NCBI GenBank assembly: GCA_934754425.1
Contig: CAKVIN010000001.1
Coordinates: forward strand, 1 to 64,000
Source of the DNA: an uncultured Candidatus Melainabacteria bacterium
GTDB lineage: Bacteria > Cyanobacteriota > Vampirovibrionia > Gastranaerophilales > Gastranaerophilaceae
Direction of reading: 5' to 3'
Length of the DNA: 64,000 nucleotides
The number at the start of each line of letters is the position of its first letter. Within the stretch, counting starts at the first letter, position 1. Below, in pieces: positions 34,207-42,456 of this stretch. Below the pieces are notes generated by a model that worked only from the letters and a program-made list of their open reading frames with translations, had not been told where the DNA came from and ran no database searches. A program made the translations under genes and the position numbers.

Positions 34207-35307
34207 ATGAAAAAAATTTTAGCAACAATATTAGCAATATTCATGTTGGCAAGTATAATGCCGGCGCAAGCTATAAATGCCAAGGTTCGTATAATGGACT
34301 TGACTCATATTAAGGGGGTTAGAGAAAACCAACTTGTTGGTTATGGTGTAGTTGTTGGTCTTCCTGGGACTGGTGATAACTCTCGTTCAACTCAGATTAC
34401 TAACAAAATGTTGCTAAGAAATTTAGGTACAGTAATTGAACAAGAAAACTACATCCAAAAAGGTGCTTCAGCAGCTGTAATAGTTACCGCTACAGTACCT
34501 CCGTTTTCTAAAAATGGTGACAAAATCGACGTAACAGTTTCTGCGATGGCTGACTGTAAGAGTTTAGAAGGTGGCGTACTTGTTCAAACAATTTTGAAAG
34601 CTCCTAACGGTGAAGCGGTAGCTGTTGCGCAAGGTCCACTTTCAGTTGGTGGTATCAATAAAATTGCAGGCGGCTCTTCTGCAAGAACTGCAATCACTAC
34701 TACAGGTAGAATCCCTGGGGGTGCAATAATTGAACGTGATATCTATACAGAAATCGGAGATGAAAACTCAATTACACTATCTATTGACCGTTCTGATTAT
34801 ACACTTGTTTCAAGAATTGCTAAATCAATTTCACAAGTTGCTCCGGCAAAAGCAATTGATGGCAGTTCTGTTAAAGTAGAAATTCCGGCAAGATTTATGA
34901 ATGATAGAGTTGCTTTTCTTTCAATAATAGAAAATTTAGAAGTTTCTCCGACAATGGAATCTGCGAAAGTTGTTGTTAATGAAAGAACCGGAACAGTTGT
35001 TATTGGTGCAGATGTTAAACTTTTACCTGCAGCAGTGGCGCACGGTAATATTACGGTAACAGTTTCTACATCAAATGAAGTTTCTCAGCCAAACGGTTTT
35101 TCAAACGGTGCGACTGTTGGGTTTGAAAACTCTGATATACAAATTAACAAAGCTCCGGGTAGTCTAGTAACAATGCCTGCTAATAGTAATCTTAATGATT
35201 TAGTAAGAGCATTAAACTCAATCGGAGTAGCACCGGTAGACTTGATATCAATCTTGCAAGCACTGAAGAAATCCGGAAGCTTGCAAGCGGAACTTGTGAT
35301 TATTTAG
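34207..35307 (+). CDS. flgI: flagellar P-ring protein FlgI
   Basis: 366 residues. The signal peptide is MKKILATILAIFMLASIMPA ending QA. The mature part starts KVRIMDLTHIKGVRENQLVG and contains GYGVVVGLPGTGDNS, AAVIVTATVPPFSKNGDKID and the typical ERTGTVVIGADVKLLPAAVA. The C-terminus (LNDLVRALNSIGVAPVDLIS) is canonical. It forms the bushing in the peptidoglycan layer. AAAAGGTAAG precedes the ATG; this leader sequence is nearly identical to that of flgA and looks like a remnant of a family A right arm. Confidence 0.96.
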   Translation: MKKILATILAIFMLASIMPAQAINAKVRIMDLTHIKGVRENQLVGYGVVVGLPGTGDNSRSTQITNKMLLRNLGTVIEQENYIQKGASAAVIVTATVPPFSKNGDKIDVTVSAMADCKSLEGGVLVQTILKAPNGEAVAVAQGPLSVGGINKIAGGSSARTAITTTGRIPGGAIIERDIYTEIGDENSITLSIDRSDYTLVSRIAKSISQVAPAKAIDGSSVKVEIPARFMNDRVAFLSIIENLEVSPTMESAKVVVNERTGTVVIGADVKLLPAAVAHGNITVTVSTSNEVSQPNGFSNGATVGFENSDIQINKAPGSLVTMPANSNLNDLVRALNSIGVAPVDLISILQALKKSGSLQAELVII

Positions 35308-35333
35308 CATGGAAGTTTGGAGGCAAATGGAAG

Positions 35334-35459
35334 AAGTTGAAAGTGGAAAGTGGAGAGTTATTTTAGTTGTTTTTTAAATAAAATGTGTTCAATATAAAAC
35401 ATTTGTTACAAAAGAAAAATTTAAAACAACTTTCCACTTTCAAATTTCAACTTTCAACT
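35334..35459 (+). repeat. family A hairpin repeat, copy A3
   Basis: It lies between flgI and flgJ, 26 nt after the flgI stop. The left arm holds two tandem GAAAGTGG units. The centre is GTGTTCAATATAAAAC. The right arm is AACAACTTTCCACTTTCAA followed by ATTTCAACTTTCAACTC. An open frame reads through its right arm into flgJ but is not the real start. Confidence 0.88.
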
Positions 35460-35501
35460 CAAACAAAGAGCTTTAGCTTTTCGAAACCAGAAAGGAACAA
35501 A

Positions 35502-35852
35502 ATGGACTTTTCAACACCTACAATAGACCTAATACATAGCGGATTAAAAAATGCTCAGACAGTTAATTCTGATCAGGTTTTATATAACAGAATTAAAGAA
35601 TCCGGTGATTCTAAAGAACAATTGAAAAAGGTTGCAACAGAATTTGAATCAATTTTTGTGACCAAGATGCTTTCAGAAATGGATAAGACTGTAGACCACG
35701 AAAACGGCTTGTTCGGAAAAGAGGGACAATACGTTGATACTTTTAAGTCAATAGTTTATCAACAAATGGGACGTGATATTGCGAATAACCCAAGAACAAG
35801 TTTTGGTTTCGCAGATCAGATTTACAGACAGATGGAGAAGTTTGTTGGGTAG
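35502..35852 (+). CDS. flgJ: flagellar rod-binding protein FlgJ, rod domain only
   Basis: 116 residues, the N-terminal rod-binding part of FlgJ: KVATEFESIFVTKMLSEMDK, GLFGKEGQYVDTFKSIVYQQ and the SFGFADQIYRQM end. The C-terminal muramidase of gammaproteobacterial FlgJ (about 300 aa) is absent; the transglycosylase at 30963-31514 may supply that activity. The start at 35502 is chosen because AAAGGAAC lies just before it; the frame extending upstream is repeat sequence. Confidence 0.9.
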   Translation: MDFSTPTIDLIHSGLKNAQTVNSDQVLYNRIKESGDSKEQLKKVATEFESIFVTKMLSEMDKTVDHENGLFGKEGQYVDTFKSIVYQQMGRDIANNPRTSFGFADQIYRQMEKFVG

Positions 35853-35974
35853 TTGAGAAGTTGAGGAGTTTAGAAGTTTAGAAGAAATTTTAGATTGTTT
35901 TTTTTATAACAAGTTTATTTATTGAAAATTTTATAACTTCTACTCAACTCCTAAACTTCTAAACTCCTCAACTC
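35850..35974 (+). repeat. family B hairpin repeat, copy B2
   Basis: It begins at the flgJ stop codon itself. The left arm is AGTTGAGAAGTTGAGGAG plus two TTTAGAAG units. The right arm is the complement (CTCAACTCCTAAACTTC...). The core GAAGAAATTTTAGATTG...TTGAAAATTTTATAACTTC matches inverted B1. Confidence 0.88.
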
Positions 35975-36011
35975 TACAAAAAACAAACTTAAAAAATAAG
36001 AAGGACAAAAA

Positions 36012-36287
36012 ATGTTACCAAGAATAGAACAAAACACAGTACAACAATTCAGCGCTTTAAGTGCGTTTAAATCTAATAAAAACATTCTTCCTAAAAAAGA
36101 AGAAACAGAACAAGTTGAAGTATCTCGTGGCACGGAAACATCTTCAGCTAAATCCTTGTTAGATAGAATTGATGTAAATGATGTACGTGAATGTGCAAAA
36201 GCTGTTGGAGAATTCAACATTTCGGATGATGACATAAAGTACGGATTGCTTTATGGTAGAAGTGTGATAGCAGAATTTTTGTGCTAG
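36012..36287 (+). CDS. small protein in the FlgM position
   Basis: 91 residues with no assigned family. The N-terminus is polar (MLPRIEQNTVQQFSALSAFK). The C-terminal half, SLLDRIDVNDVRECAKAVGE followed by FNISDDDIKYGLLYGRSVIA, has the helix pattern of FlgM (helix, short turn, 'I-x-x-x-D-I-x-x-x-L-L'), the anti-sigma-28 factor. Size and place among late flagellar genes also fit. The similarity is too weak for a firm call. AAGGAC lies 6 nt before the ATG. Confidence 0.62.
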   Translation: MLPRIEQNTVQQFSALSAFKSNKNILPKKEETEQVEVSRGTETSSAKSLLDRIDVNDVRECAKAVGEFNISDDDIKYGLLYGRSVIAEFLC

Positions 36288-36322
36288 GAACTAAGATTTG
36301 GTAAGTATTTGGGGAATTTTAT

Positions 36323-36450
36323 AAGTTGAAAATTGAAAGTGGAGAATTGAAAGTTATTTTAGTTATTTTTTAAATAAAATGCGTTCAATAACACTTAGAA
36401 CAAAAGAGTATTTTAAAACAACTTTCCACTTTCAATTTTCAACTTTCAAC
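36323..36450 (+). repeat. family A hairpin repeat, copy A4
   Basis: It lies between the FlgM-sized gene and flgH, 36 nt after the stop. Its core is almost identical to A2 (GAAAGTTATTTTAGTTATTT, GCGTTCAATAACAC, TAGAACAAAAGA, AACAACTTTCCACTTTCAA). Confidence 0.88.
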
Positions 36451-36470
36451 TCAAACAAAGGATGAGTATT

Positions 36471-37082
36471 ATGAAAAAAATTATACTAACAATCGCATTA
36501 ATATTAACAACAGCGACAATGGGGGTTCATGCAGAATCTTTATTCACTCTTGGTGCAACACAAAATTATGCCGGTGTTCCTCGCTCTTTGTTTGGTGGAG
36601 TTCAAGCGCATCAAATCGGTGATTTGTTATCAATAATAATGAGTGAAAAAATTACGGTTAGTGATAACTTGACTTATTCTTCCGAGAAGTCTTCAAATAC
36701 TGTTGATACATTCACATCATTTTTGAATAAGTGGTTTGGGTTCTCTCTAAAAGACTCAAACGGTTACGGCGGTTCTAACGAGGTTTCAAACTCTGCAGCC
36801 GGCGGACGTTCTATGACATTCGGTGATAAAATCGCTGTCCAAGTTGTTCAACAACTTCCTAACGGTAACTTAAGCGTACAAGGTAAGAAAACTCTTGTTA
36901 ACGGCAACGAAAGAATGGATTTTATTGTAACAGGTGTAATTGACCCAAGATGGCTTAATGTAAACGGAGAAATCTATTCTTACAATGTTTCTAATCTGCA
37001 ATTCGCACTATCAGGTAGAGGTGCAATCTCTAGAAACCAAAACGAAGGTATATTTAATAGATTTGTAAAATACTTGTTCTAA
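36471..37082 (+). CDS. flgH: flagellar L-ring protein FlgH without lipobox
   Basis: 203 residues forming the outer-membrane ring. Signatures are SLFGGVQAHQIGDLLSIIMS, GDKIAVQVVQQLPNGNLSVQ, GKKTLVNGNERMDFIVTGVI and DPRWLNVNGEIYSYNVSNLQ. The signal peptide MKKIILTIALILTTATMGVH ends AE and has no Cys, so the usual lipoprotein anchor of FlgH is absent. The start at 36471 is chosen over 36462 because AAAGGA sits 8 nt upstream of it and directly abuts the earlier ATG. Confidence 0.93.
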   Translation: MKKIILTIALILTTATMGVHAESLFTLGATQNYAGVPRSLFGGVQAHQIGDLLSIIMSEKITVSDNLTYSSEKSSNTVDTFTSFLNKWFGFSLKDSNGYGGSNEVSNSAAGGRSMTFGDKIAVQVVQQLPNGNLSVQGKKTLVNGNERMDFIVTGVIDPRWLNVNGEIYSYNVSNLQFALSGRGAISRNQNEGIFNRFVKYLF

Positions 37083-37099
37083 ATTAATGGTATAAACGT

Positions 37100-37597
37100 A
37101 TGGATAAAAAATTATTTCATAATTTAATAGATGTTTTAGATAAGACAATAAAAGCATATACGCAACTCAAAGTTCTTTTCGAAGAAAAACGTGATTTGCT
37201 TAAAAGTTCCAACCCTGATGATTTGGGAGTTACTGATAACAAGATAATGTCCCTTAACAATCAGATTAAACAATTGAACGAATCCAGAACTGAATTAGCT
37301 TTAAAAATATGCGGTGAAGATGTTAATATGTCCGGTTTTGTAGAAATTGCGGAAATAAAAGCACCGGAATTTGTCGAACCACTTAACGAAAGAAAAGTAA
37401 AGATTTGTAAACTTGTTCCGGAATTGACGTTATTAAATAATCAAAATGTGGAATTACTAAAACATGGCATCATAATGACCAACAAGATGTTGGAAACAGT
37501 TATTGATGCATTTGCTCCTCAAGGATGTAATTATAATGGAGCAGGCAAAACAGATTCACACGACTATGACGTGTGGACAGTAAACGAAGAAATCTAG
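37100..37597 (+). CDS. flgN: FlgN-like flagellar export chaperone
   Basis: 165 residues, helical, no signal peptide. FHNLIDVLDKTIKAYTQLKV, LFEEKRDLLKSSNPDDLGV and IMSLNNQIKQLNESRTELAL match the FlgN pattern of an N-terminal helical hairpin. It precedes flgK and flgL, which encode the known FlgN clients, and this context makes the call firm. No good Shine-Dalgarno sequence is seen; it starts 18 nt after flgH and may be coupled to it. Confidence 0.82.
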   Translation: MDKKLFHNLIDVLDKTIKAYTQLKVLFEEKRDLLKSSNPDDLGVTDNKIMSLNNQIKQLNESRTELALKICGEDVNMSGFVEIAEIKAPEFVEPLNERKVKICKLVPELTLLNNQNVELLKHGIIMTNKMLETVIDAFAPQGCNYNGAGKTDSHDYDVWTVNEEI

Positions 37598-37668
37598 GCA
37601 GCAAAATGCTTGCCGGAAATTTTTGGACTTAAAAAACCAAAAAAGTATCAGCAAAAATGAGGTAAAAC

Positions 37669-39321
37669 ATGGTTAGCTTATTATCAGCATTAAATATGAC
37701 AGGCAACACACTTTCTGTTAATGAAAAAGCAATTAGTGTTGTTTCTCATAACGTAGCTAATATGAACACTGATGGGTATCATAAACAACGTACAAACCTT
37801 GCAACCAGAAATATTGCCGGTGCAATCGGTAACAATGTTAACAATCAGGTACGAGCTAATGGTGGTGTAAAAATCGCTAACATTATGCGCTACAATGATG
37901 AATACCTCAACAATTATTATAGAACTCAATTATCAGAGCAAAGTAAATTGCAAACTCAATTAGAGGGTATTAGCGACTTAGCAGATATTTTAAATGATTT
38001 AGAAGGTACAGGGCTTGACAATCAGCTTTCAACATTCTATGAAGCTGTTAATAACTTAAACAAATATCCTGCAAGTTCAACAGCCAGAACAAATTTTATA
38101 GAAAACGCAAAAACACTAACATCGTTAATGAACTCTAAATATGAACAATTACAAAAAAATACAACAGAAGCTTTGGGTGATGGTGAATCTGAAACGAGCT
38201 TGAAAAACTCTAAAATATACGTTCAGTATCAGAATTTGAACAACAAATTAGATGAATTAGCGAGTGTAAACAAAGCTTTAATCTCTACTCAAACAGGTAC
38301 TTTAGAAGCTAATAACCTTCTTGATAAACGTGATTTAATTTTGAATGAATTATCTCAGTTTACTAATATTACAGTAGAGGAAAAACACAACGGAGCAGTC
38401 AATGTTTATGTAGGTGGAAATGCGGTTGTAAGATGCGCAGAAGTTACCGGAAAATTTGATATAAAAACAGCAAAGGCTTATTGTGATGCTCAAACTCCGC
38501 CAATTGCGTATCCGGACAAATGGGATGGCGAAAATGCCGTAATAAGTATTGTTGACCCTAATACAAAAGAAGTTATAGAAGGTAATGCAAATTCTATTAT
38601 GACATCAGGTACTATAGGCGGTTTGCTGCATTTTGCAACTGATAATGGCGATGGCACAAATGGTATTAATGCCGGTACTGTTATAAAAGGGTTGGATAAA
38701 TTAGCGCAGGCAATTGCTCAAGTATTTAACGATTTGAATACAAGAAACGGTGCATATTGTATTAATCCTGATAATACTGGCGAATTGCAAGCAACAACGG
38801 CGGATAACTTAATTTTTGTTGGACCTGACGGAAAAACGGCAACAGGGATTACAGCGGGAAATATTCAGATTAATTCTGATTTATTAGCAGATGATGGTTG
38901 TTGGAAAATTTCTTGTGCATATTTTGCTGACGCAAATAATTTTGACAAAAGTGCAGTAGGTAATGCTTTAAATGTTGAGCAAATGTTATTAACAAGAAAT
39001 GAAAAGAATCTTGTTGATCAAAACGGTAATCCGATTTTGGATAAAGATGGTAATCCGATTTTAGACGGCAGCTCAATTGGTGATTTTTACACAAGTCTTG
39101 TCGGTAAAGTTGCGGCAGCAGGAAGCAACATCAAATCTTTGGCTGATACTCAAGACCAATTGGTTCAATCTATTGAAAGCAAAATTAAAGATGCAACAGG
39201 TGTTGATTTGAATGAAGAATTGGTTGATTTAGTAAAATACCAATCTGCGTATAAAGCTGCAGCTCAAGTTTTCAATACTTGTAACACTTGTCTTGATGTT
39301 TTAATGAGTTTGGGAGGTTAA
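37669..39321 (+). CDS. flgK: flagellar hook-associated protein 1 (FlgK)
   Basis: Junction protein between hook and filament, 550 residues. The N-terminal axial motif is SALNMTGNTLSVNEKAISVV and SHNVANMNTDGYHKQRTNLA. A variable central domain includes LNKYPASSTARTNFIENAKT and LLDKRDLILNELSQFTNITV. The C-terminal motif is LNEELVDLVKYQSAYKAAAQ and VFNTCNTCLDVLMSLGG. It lacks a signal peptide, as expected for type III export. It is followed after 5 bp by flgL, whose ribosome-binding site lies in its 3' end. Confidence 0.95.
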   Translation: MVSLLSALNMTGNTLSVNEKAISVVSHNVANMNTDGYHKQRTNLATRNIAGAIGNNVNNQVRANGGVKIANIMRYNDEYLNNYYRTQLSEQSKLQTQLEGISDLADILNDLEGTGLDNQLSTFYEAVNNLNKYPASSTARTNFIENAKTLTSLMNSKYEQLQKNTTEALGDGESETSLKNSKIYVQYQNLNNKLDELASVNKALISTQTGTLEANNLLDKRDLILNELSQFTNITVEEKHNGAVNVYVGGNAVVRCAEVTGKFDIKTAKAYCDAQTPPIAYPDKWDGENAVISIVDPNTKEVIEGNANSIMTSGTIGGLLHFATDNGDGTNGINAGTVIKGLDKLAQAIAQVFNDLNTRNGAYCINPDNTGELQATTADNLIFVGPDGKTATGITAGNIQINSDLLADDGCWKISCAYFADANNFDKSAVGNALNVEQMLLTRNEKNLVDQNGNPILDKDGNPILDGSSIGDFYTSLVGKVAAAGSNIKSLADTQDQLVQSIESKIKDATGVDLNEELVDLVKYQSAYKAAAQVFNTCNTCLDVLMSLGG

Positions 39322-39326
39322 TTTAG

Positions 39327-40415
39327 ATGGTAAACAGAATTTCTACAAGCGGAAAATACTCTCAATTAGTTGCTGATATGCAAAAGCAATTAAGCAATTA
39401 TAACAAAATTACTAAACAATTAGCTTCCGGAAGCAGACTTACAAGCATTACTGATGATCCAATTGCAACAGTCAATGTTTTAAATACCAATAGACAATTA
39501 GGGCAAATTGATACTTTTTCATCAAATGTTGAGTTAGCAAAGACGGAATTGAGTGCTTTGGATGATTTGATGGATTTAGCTAATGGTTACCTTTCTAATG
39601 CTTGGGATAAAGCTGTTCAAGCCAATAACCATCCTTATAGCAATACATCTTTAAAAGCTTTAAAAGTTGAAATTGATGAAATTACTAAAACAATGGTCGA
39701 TTTAGCTAACACAGAATATGATGACAATTATATATTTAGTGGTGCTAATACAAAAACGATTCCATATACAATGGATGATAACGGCGACATTATTTATAAC
39801 GGAACCCCATATTCTAACAAGGATTATATAAGACAAACCGAAGTTGCTGATGGAGTATTTGAAGTTATTAATACTACAGGTGACAGAGTGTTTGGATATT
39901 ATAAAGCTCAAGGTCAAGATGCAGATGGCAATAATTTGTTTACTGATGTTGACGGAAAAACTGTAGTAGAAAAAATTGATGCCGCAGGCGCTAAAACTTA
40001 TGAATATGAAGATGGTACAGCTTATAACGGTGACGTTGGCGATTTAAAAGCCAAAGAAGATTATGCCGGAGTAATGGGTGCATTAAAGAAATTGAGTAAT
40101 TCTATTCAAAAAGTTCTTGATGGTGACACAGAAGGCGGTTATGCGGAAATGAATTCTACTTTGGATATGTTCAAAGATTCTCTTACTACAATAACCACAG
40201 AACAAACAAAATTTGGCGGAGTTTATAATCGTTTAGAAATGACATCTTCCACTTTAGAAACAAATAATGAAAATTTAACCACATATTTATCTAACACAAA
40301 AGATGTTGATTTGGCAACCGCAATTACTGATTGGATGCAGGCTCAATACGCTTATCAAGCAAGTATGCAAGTAACTTCTGCTTCTATGAACATGAGTTTA
40401 TTGAATTATATGTAA
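39327..40415 (+). CDS. flgL: flagellar hook-associated protein 3 (FlgL)
   Basis: 362 residues, flagellin superfamily. The N-terminal helix region is RISTSGKYSQLVADMQKQLS and ASGSRLTSITDDPIATVNVL. A middle domain has NTEYDDNYIFSGANTKTIPY. The C-terminal helix region is TYLSNTKDVDLATAITDWMQ and AQYAYQASMQVTSASMNMSL. It completes the hook-filament junction with FlgK. GGAGG lies 9 nt before the ATG. It is the last flagellar gene in this cluster, with two stem-loops after it. Confidence 0.95.
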   Translation: MVNRISTSGKYSQLVADMQKQLSNYNKITKQLASGSRLTSITDDPIATVNVLNTNRQLGQIDTFSSNVELAKTELSALDDLMDLANGYLSNAWDKAVQANNHPYSNTSLKALKVEIDEITKTMVDLANTEYDDNYIFSGANTKTIPYTMDDNGDIIYNGTPYSNKDYIRQTEVADGVFEVINTTGDRVFGYYKAQGQDADGNNLFTDVDGKTVVEKIDAAGAKTYEYEDGTAYNGDVGDLKAKEDYAGVMGALKKLSNSIQKVLDGDTEGGYAEMNSTLDMFKDSLTTITTEQTKFGGVYNRLEMTSSTLETNNENLTTYLSNTKDVDLATAITDWMQAQYAYQASMQVTSASMNMSLLNYM

Positions 40416-40419
40416 TAAA

Positions 40420-40453
40420 ATCTTGCACTCCTCACGGATGAAGAGTGCAAGAT
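40420..40453 (+). terminator. stem-loop after flgL
   Basis: ATCTTGCACTC (40420-40430) and GAGTGCAAGAT (40443-40453), a perfect 11-bp stem. No immediate T-run, so possibly an RNA-stabilising element. Confidence 0.55.
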
Positions 40454-40501
40454 GTATAAAAAAGAATATAGTCTACAATTATTAATATACTTACCATTTT
40501 T

Positions 40502-40530
40502 AAGGACATCAGATGTCCTTTTTTCTTTTT
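40502..40530 (+). terminator. intrinsic terminator of the flagellar operon
   Basis: AAGGACAT-CAG-ATGTCCTT followed by TTTTCTTTTT. A canonical rho-independent terminator about 90 nt after flgL. Confidence 0.85.
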
Positions 40531-40552
40531 GTATAAAATTGTTTTTTAAAAA

Positions 40553-40592
40553 ACAAAATCTCTAAAACAATGTTTGTTTTAGAGATTTTGTT
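40553..40592 (-). terminator. terminator of the second prepilin gene
   Basis: AACAAAATCTCTAAAACA and TGTTTTAGAGATTTTGTT form an 18-bp stem. On the minus strand a T-rich run follows. Confidence 0.75.
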
Positions 40593-40618
40593 AATTTATT
40601 TGTTATATTAATACTATA

Positions 40619-41419
40619 TTAATAATCCATATCCCAACCTTTGTTCAACAGATATGTTATATCCATTGGCAGAGCCTTTTGTTTATCAGAATCAGTTACT
40701 CCTGTTACACTTTCTGTACTTGCCCCTACAACACCATTAGTACTAACAGACATTGTGAAAATATCTCTACCGGTAACATTTGGACCAGCAGGTCCATTGA
40801 TATCAACATCGACAATCATTACTTCTGATTCATTTAACAAATCATCGCCCAAACTCCCTACAATAGGTAACTTACTTGATGATGATGAAGAAATAGGTTT
40901 TGTATTTATATATCGTGTTGCTGCACTAAAACACATTGACATACCGTCCGCAAGTTGTGCACCTACTACACATCTCGGACCTGTTGCTCCTTTCTTACTA
41001 CCATCAGGATTTTTGAACAAACCTGCTGCGGTATAAGTAAGCTTGCTCCAGTCAGTTGAAGCACTTTTATCTAAAGAACTAAAACTTTCAGAAAAACATT
41101 CACCATAACTATCACAAACTCTTGTAACCTTAAAATATCTTCGTACAAATGCTTCCAATTCTCCATGTTTTAACGACGATGAACCGCCACCAGCATTTAA
41201 ACTGCCTGCAAATGATGCTTGTGATAAACTATCAACCTTTTCATCTGCCATATATGTTGCTACAGCATTCGCTACTGTATTATAGGCTTTCTTTGCCCCT
41301 GCTTCATAAGTTTTTCTTTGAAAATTTGACATCAAAGTTGGTACAGTAATAGCAGATATAATACCAATAATGCCAAGCGTTACAAGTATTTCTGCAAGAG
41401 TAAAGCCGTTCTTCTTCAT
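40619..41419 (-). CDS. type IV prepilin-like protein (paralog 2)
   Basis: 266 residues. The leader is MKKNG, with cleavage before FTLAEILVTLGIIGIISAIT, which has Glu5. The following SNFQRKTYEAGAKKAYNTVA aligns with the paralog at 17339-17992. Cys residues recur in CDSYGECF, RCVVGAQ and MCF. It ends LNKGWDMDY. An extra Ser/Gly-rich segment (NTKPISSSSSSKLPIVG) makes it 49 residues longer. AAAGGA lies 6 nt before the ATG. Probably a pilus or pseudopilus subunit; no assembly gene is nearby. Confidence 0.88.
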   Translation of the reverse strand: MKKNGFTLAEILVTLGIIGIISAITVPTLMSNFQRKTYEAGAKKAYNTVANAVATYMADEKVDSLSQASFAGSLNAGGGSSSLKHGELEAFVRRYFKVTRVCDSYGECFSESFSSLDKSASTDWSKLTYTAAGLFKNPDGSKKGATGPRCVVGAQLADGMSMCFSAATRYINTKPISSSSSSKLPIVGSLGDDLLNESEVMIVDVDINGPAGPNVTGRDIFTMSVSTNGVVGASTESVTGVTDSDKQKALPMDITYLLNKGWDMDY

Positions 41420-41565
41420 AATTATCCTTTCTTTTGTATATATCCTTCATAATATTTGTAACAAAATACCGTATCAGATATATCTTCTTATTTTCTATAA
41501 TTCAATAATAACATATCTGTATATCTTTGTAAAGTGTAATATTAAGTTTTGTATATACTATACAT

Positions 41566-41590
41566 ATATCAAATATTCACTATTTGATAT
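41566..41590. repeat. perfect 10-bp inverted repeat
   Basis: ATATCAAATA-TTCAC-TATTTGATAT, between the TonB-domain gene and the prepilin gene. AT-rich, without a following T-run on the minus strand; could be an operator or an RNA hairpin. Confidence 0.4.
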
Positions 41591-41613
41591 AAAAAAGATA
41601 GAAAAATTATCCT

Positions 41614-42447
41614 TTATAAATTTTCACTTCGCAGAACAAGTTCTGATTTATATCTTTTATAATTATTATTCAATTCTGTTAGTTGAATAGCTTTATCAAT
41701 AGCTTCTATTGCGTTTTTATAATCACCGGCGGTTTCATAAGAATGCGCCAAAGAAAAATAAGCAAAAGGAGATTGCTCCATCTCTGCTATGAGTTTACTT
41801 GCGACAATTCGTTTTTGGTCAAACTTCGCTTTTAATCGTTTTGATTCTTCTAAATCTGCCGCCGCACCGGTTGTATCGCCCAAAGCCTGTTTAATTTTAC
41901 TGCGTTTTCCATAAAGAAAATACGCATTTATATCTCCATCAACTTCATCTATCGCCTTATTAATATAATCCAAAGCCATCGTATTATTTACGTTATAAAA
42001 CTTCTCAGCACTTGCTAAATATCTTTGCATATTACCGGTATTAACGACTGAAGTATCAAAAGAATAGTTTATCGTAATTGCACCTTTTGTTGTTGAAGCA
42101 GGAAAGTGTGCAAACGGAGATGCTTTTTTTAGAGCTTCCAAAGTTGATTCGTCATAAATCGGATCCCCTGAACTTTCTAGGATTTGCATTGCATATATAT
42201 CCCCACTTCTTGTAACACTAAATTTTACAAGAACATGCCCATCATGTTCCAAGCATTCCGGCGGATACCAACTCTTCTGGATTTTTGCCTTAAGCCCTTC
42301 CATATATTCAGAAAAATCATTGGTATTTATTGCAATACCTTTATATCTATCAGGATTGTATTGTTGCGAATCGTCAGCAAATGCAGGGTGCAACAAAGCA
42401 GCCCCCAAGCATAACAACAAAATACTCCTCTTTATACGTACTCCCAT
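41614..42447 (-). CDS. exported TonB C-terminal domain and TPR protein
   Basis: 277 residues. A signal peptide (SILLLCLGAALLHPAFA, cut near residue 24) is followed by a TonB C-terminal domain (about 50-130: KIQKSWYPPECLEHDGHVLV, KFSVTRSGDIYAMQILESSG and STLEALKKASPFAHFPA) and then TPR-like repeats (AYFLYGKRSKIKQALGDTTG, AYFSLAHSYETAGDYKNAIE). The order is unusual: a classical TonB has an N-terminal membrane anchor and a Pro-rich spacer, both missing here. It is probably a periplasmic adaptor rather than an energy transducer. Confidence 0.82.
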   Translation of the reverse strand: MGVRIKRSILLLCLGAALLHPAFADDSQQYNPDRYKGIAINTNDFSEYMEGLKAKIQKSWYPPECLEHDGHVLVKFSVTRSGDIYAMQILESSGDPIYDESTLEALKKASPFAHFPASTTKGAITINYSFDTSVVNTGNMQRYLASAEKFYNVNNTMALDYINKAIDEVDGDINAYFLYGKRSKIKQALGDTTGAAADLEESKRLKAKFDQKRIVASKLIAEMEQSPFAYFSLAHSYETAGDYKNAIEAIDKAIQLTELNNNYKRYKSELVLRSENL

Positions 42448-42456
42448 ATCCTCATT

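Noticed and set aside
35385..35501. N-terminal extension of FlgJ
   Set aside because: It is a read-through of the family A repeat; the true ATG has AAAGGA directly upstream.
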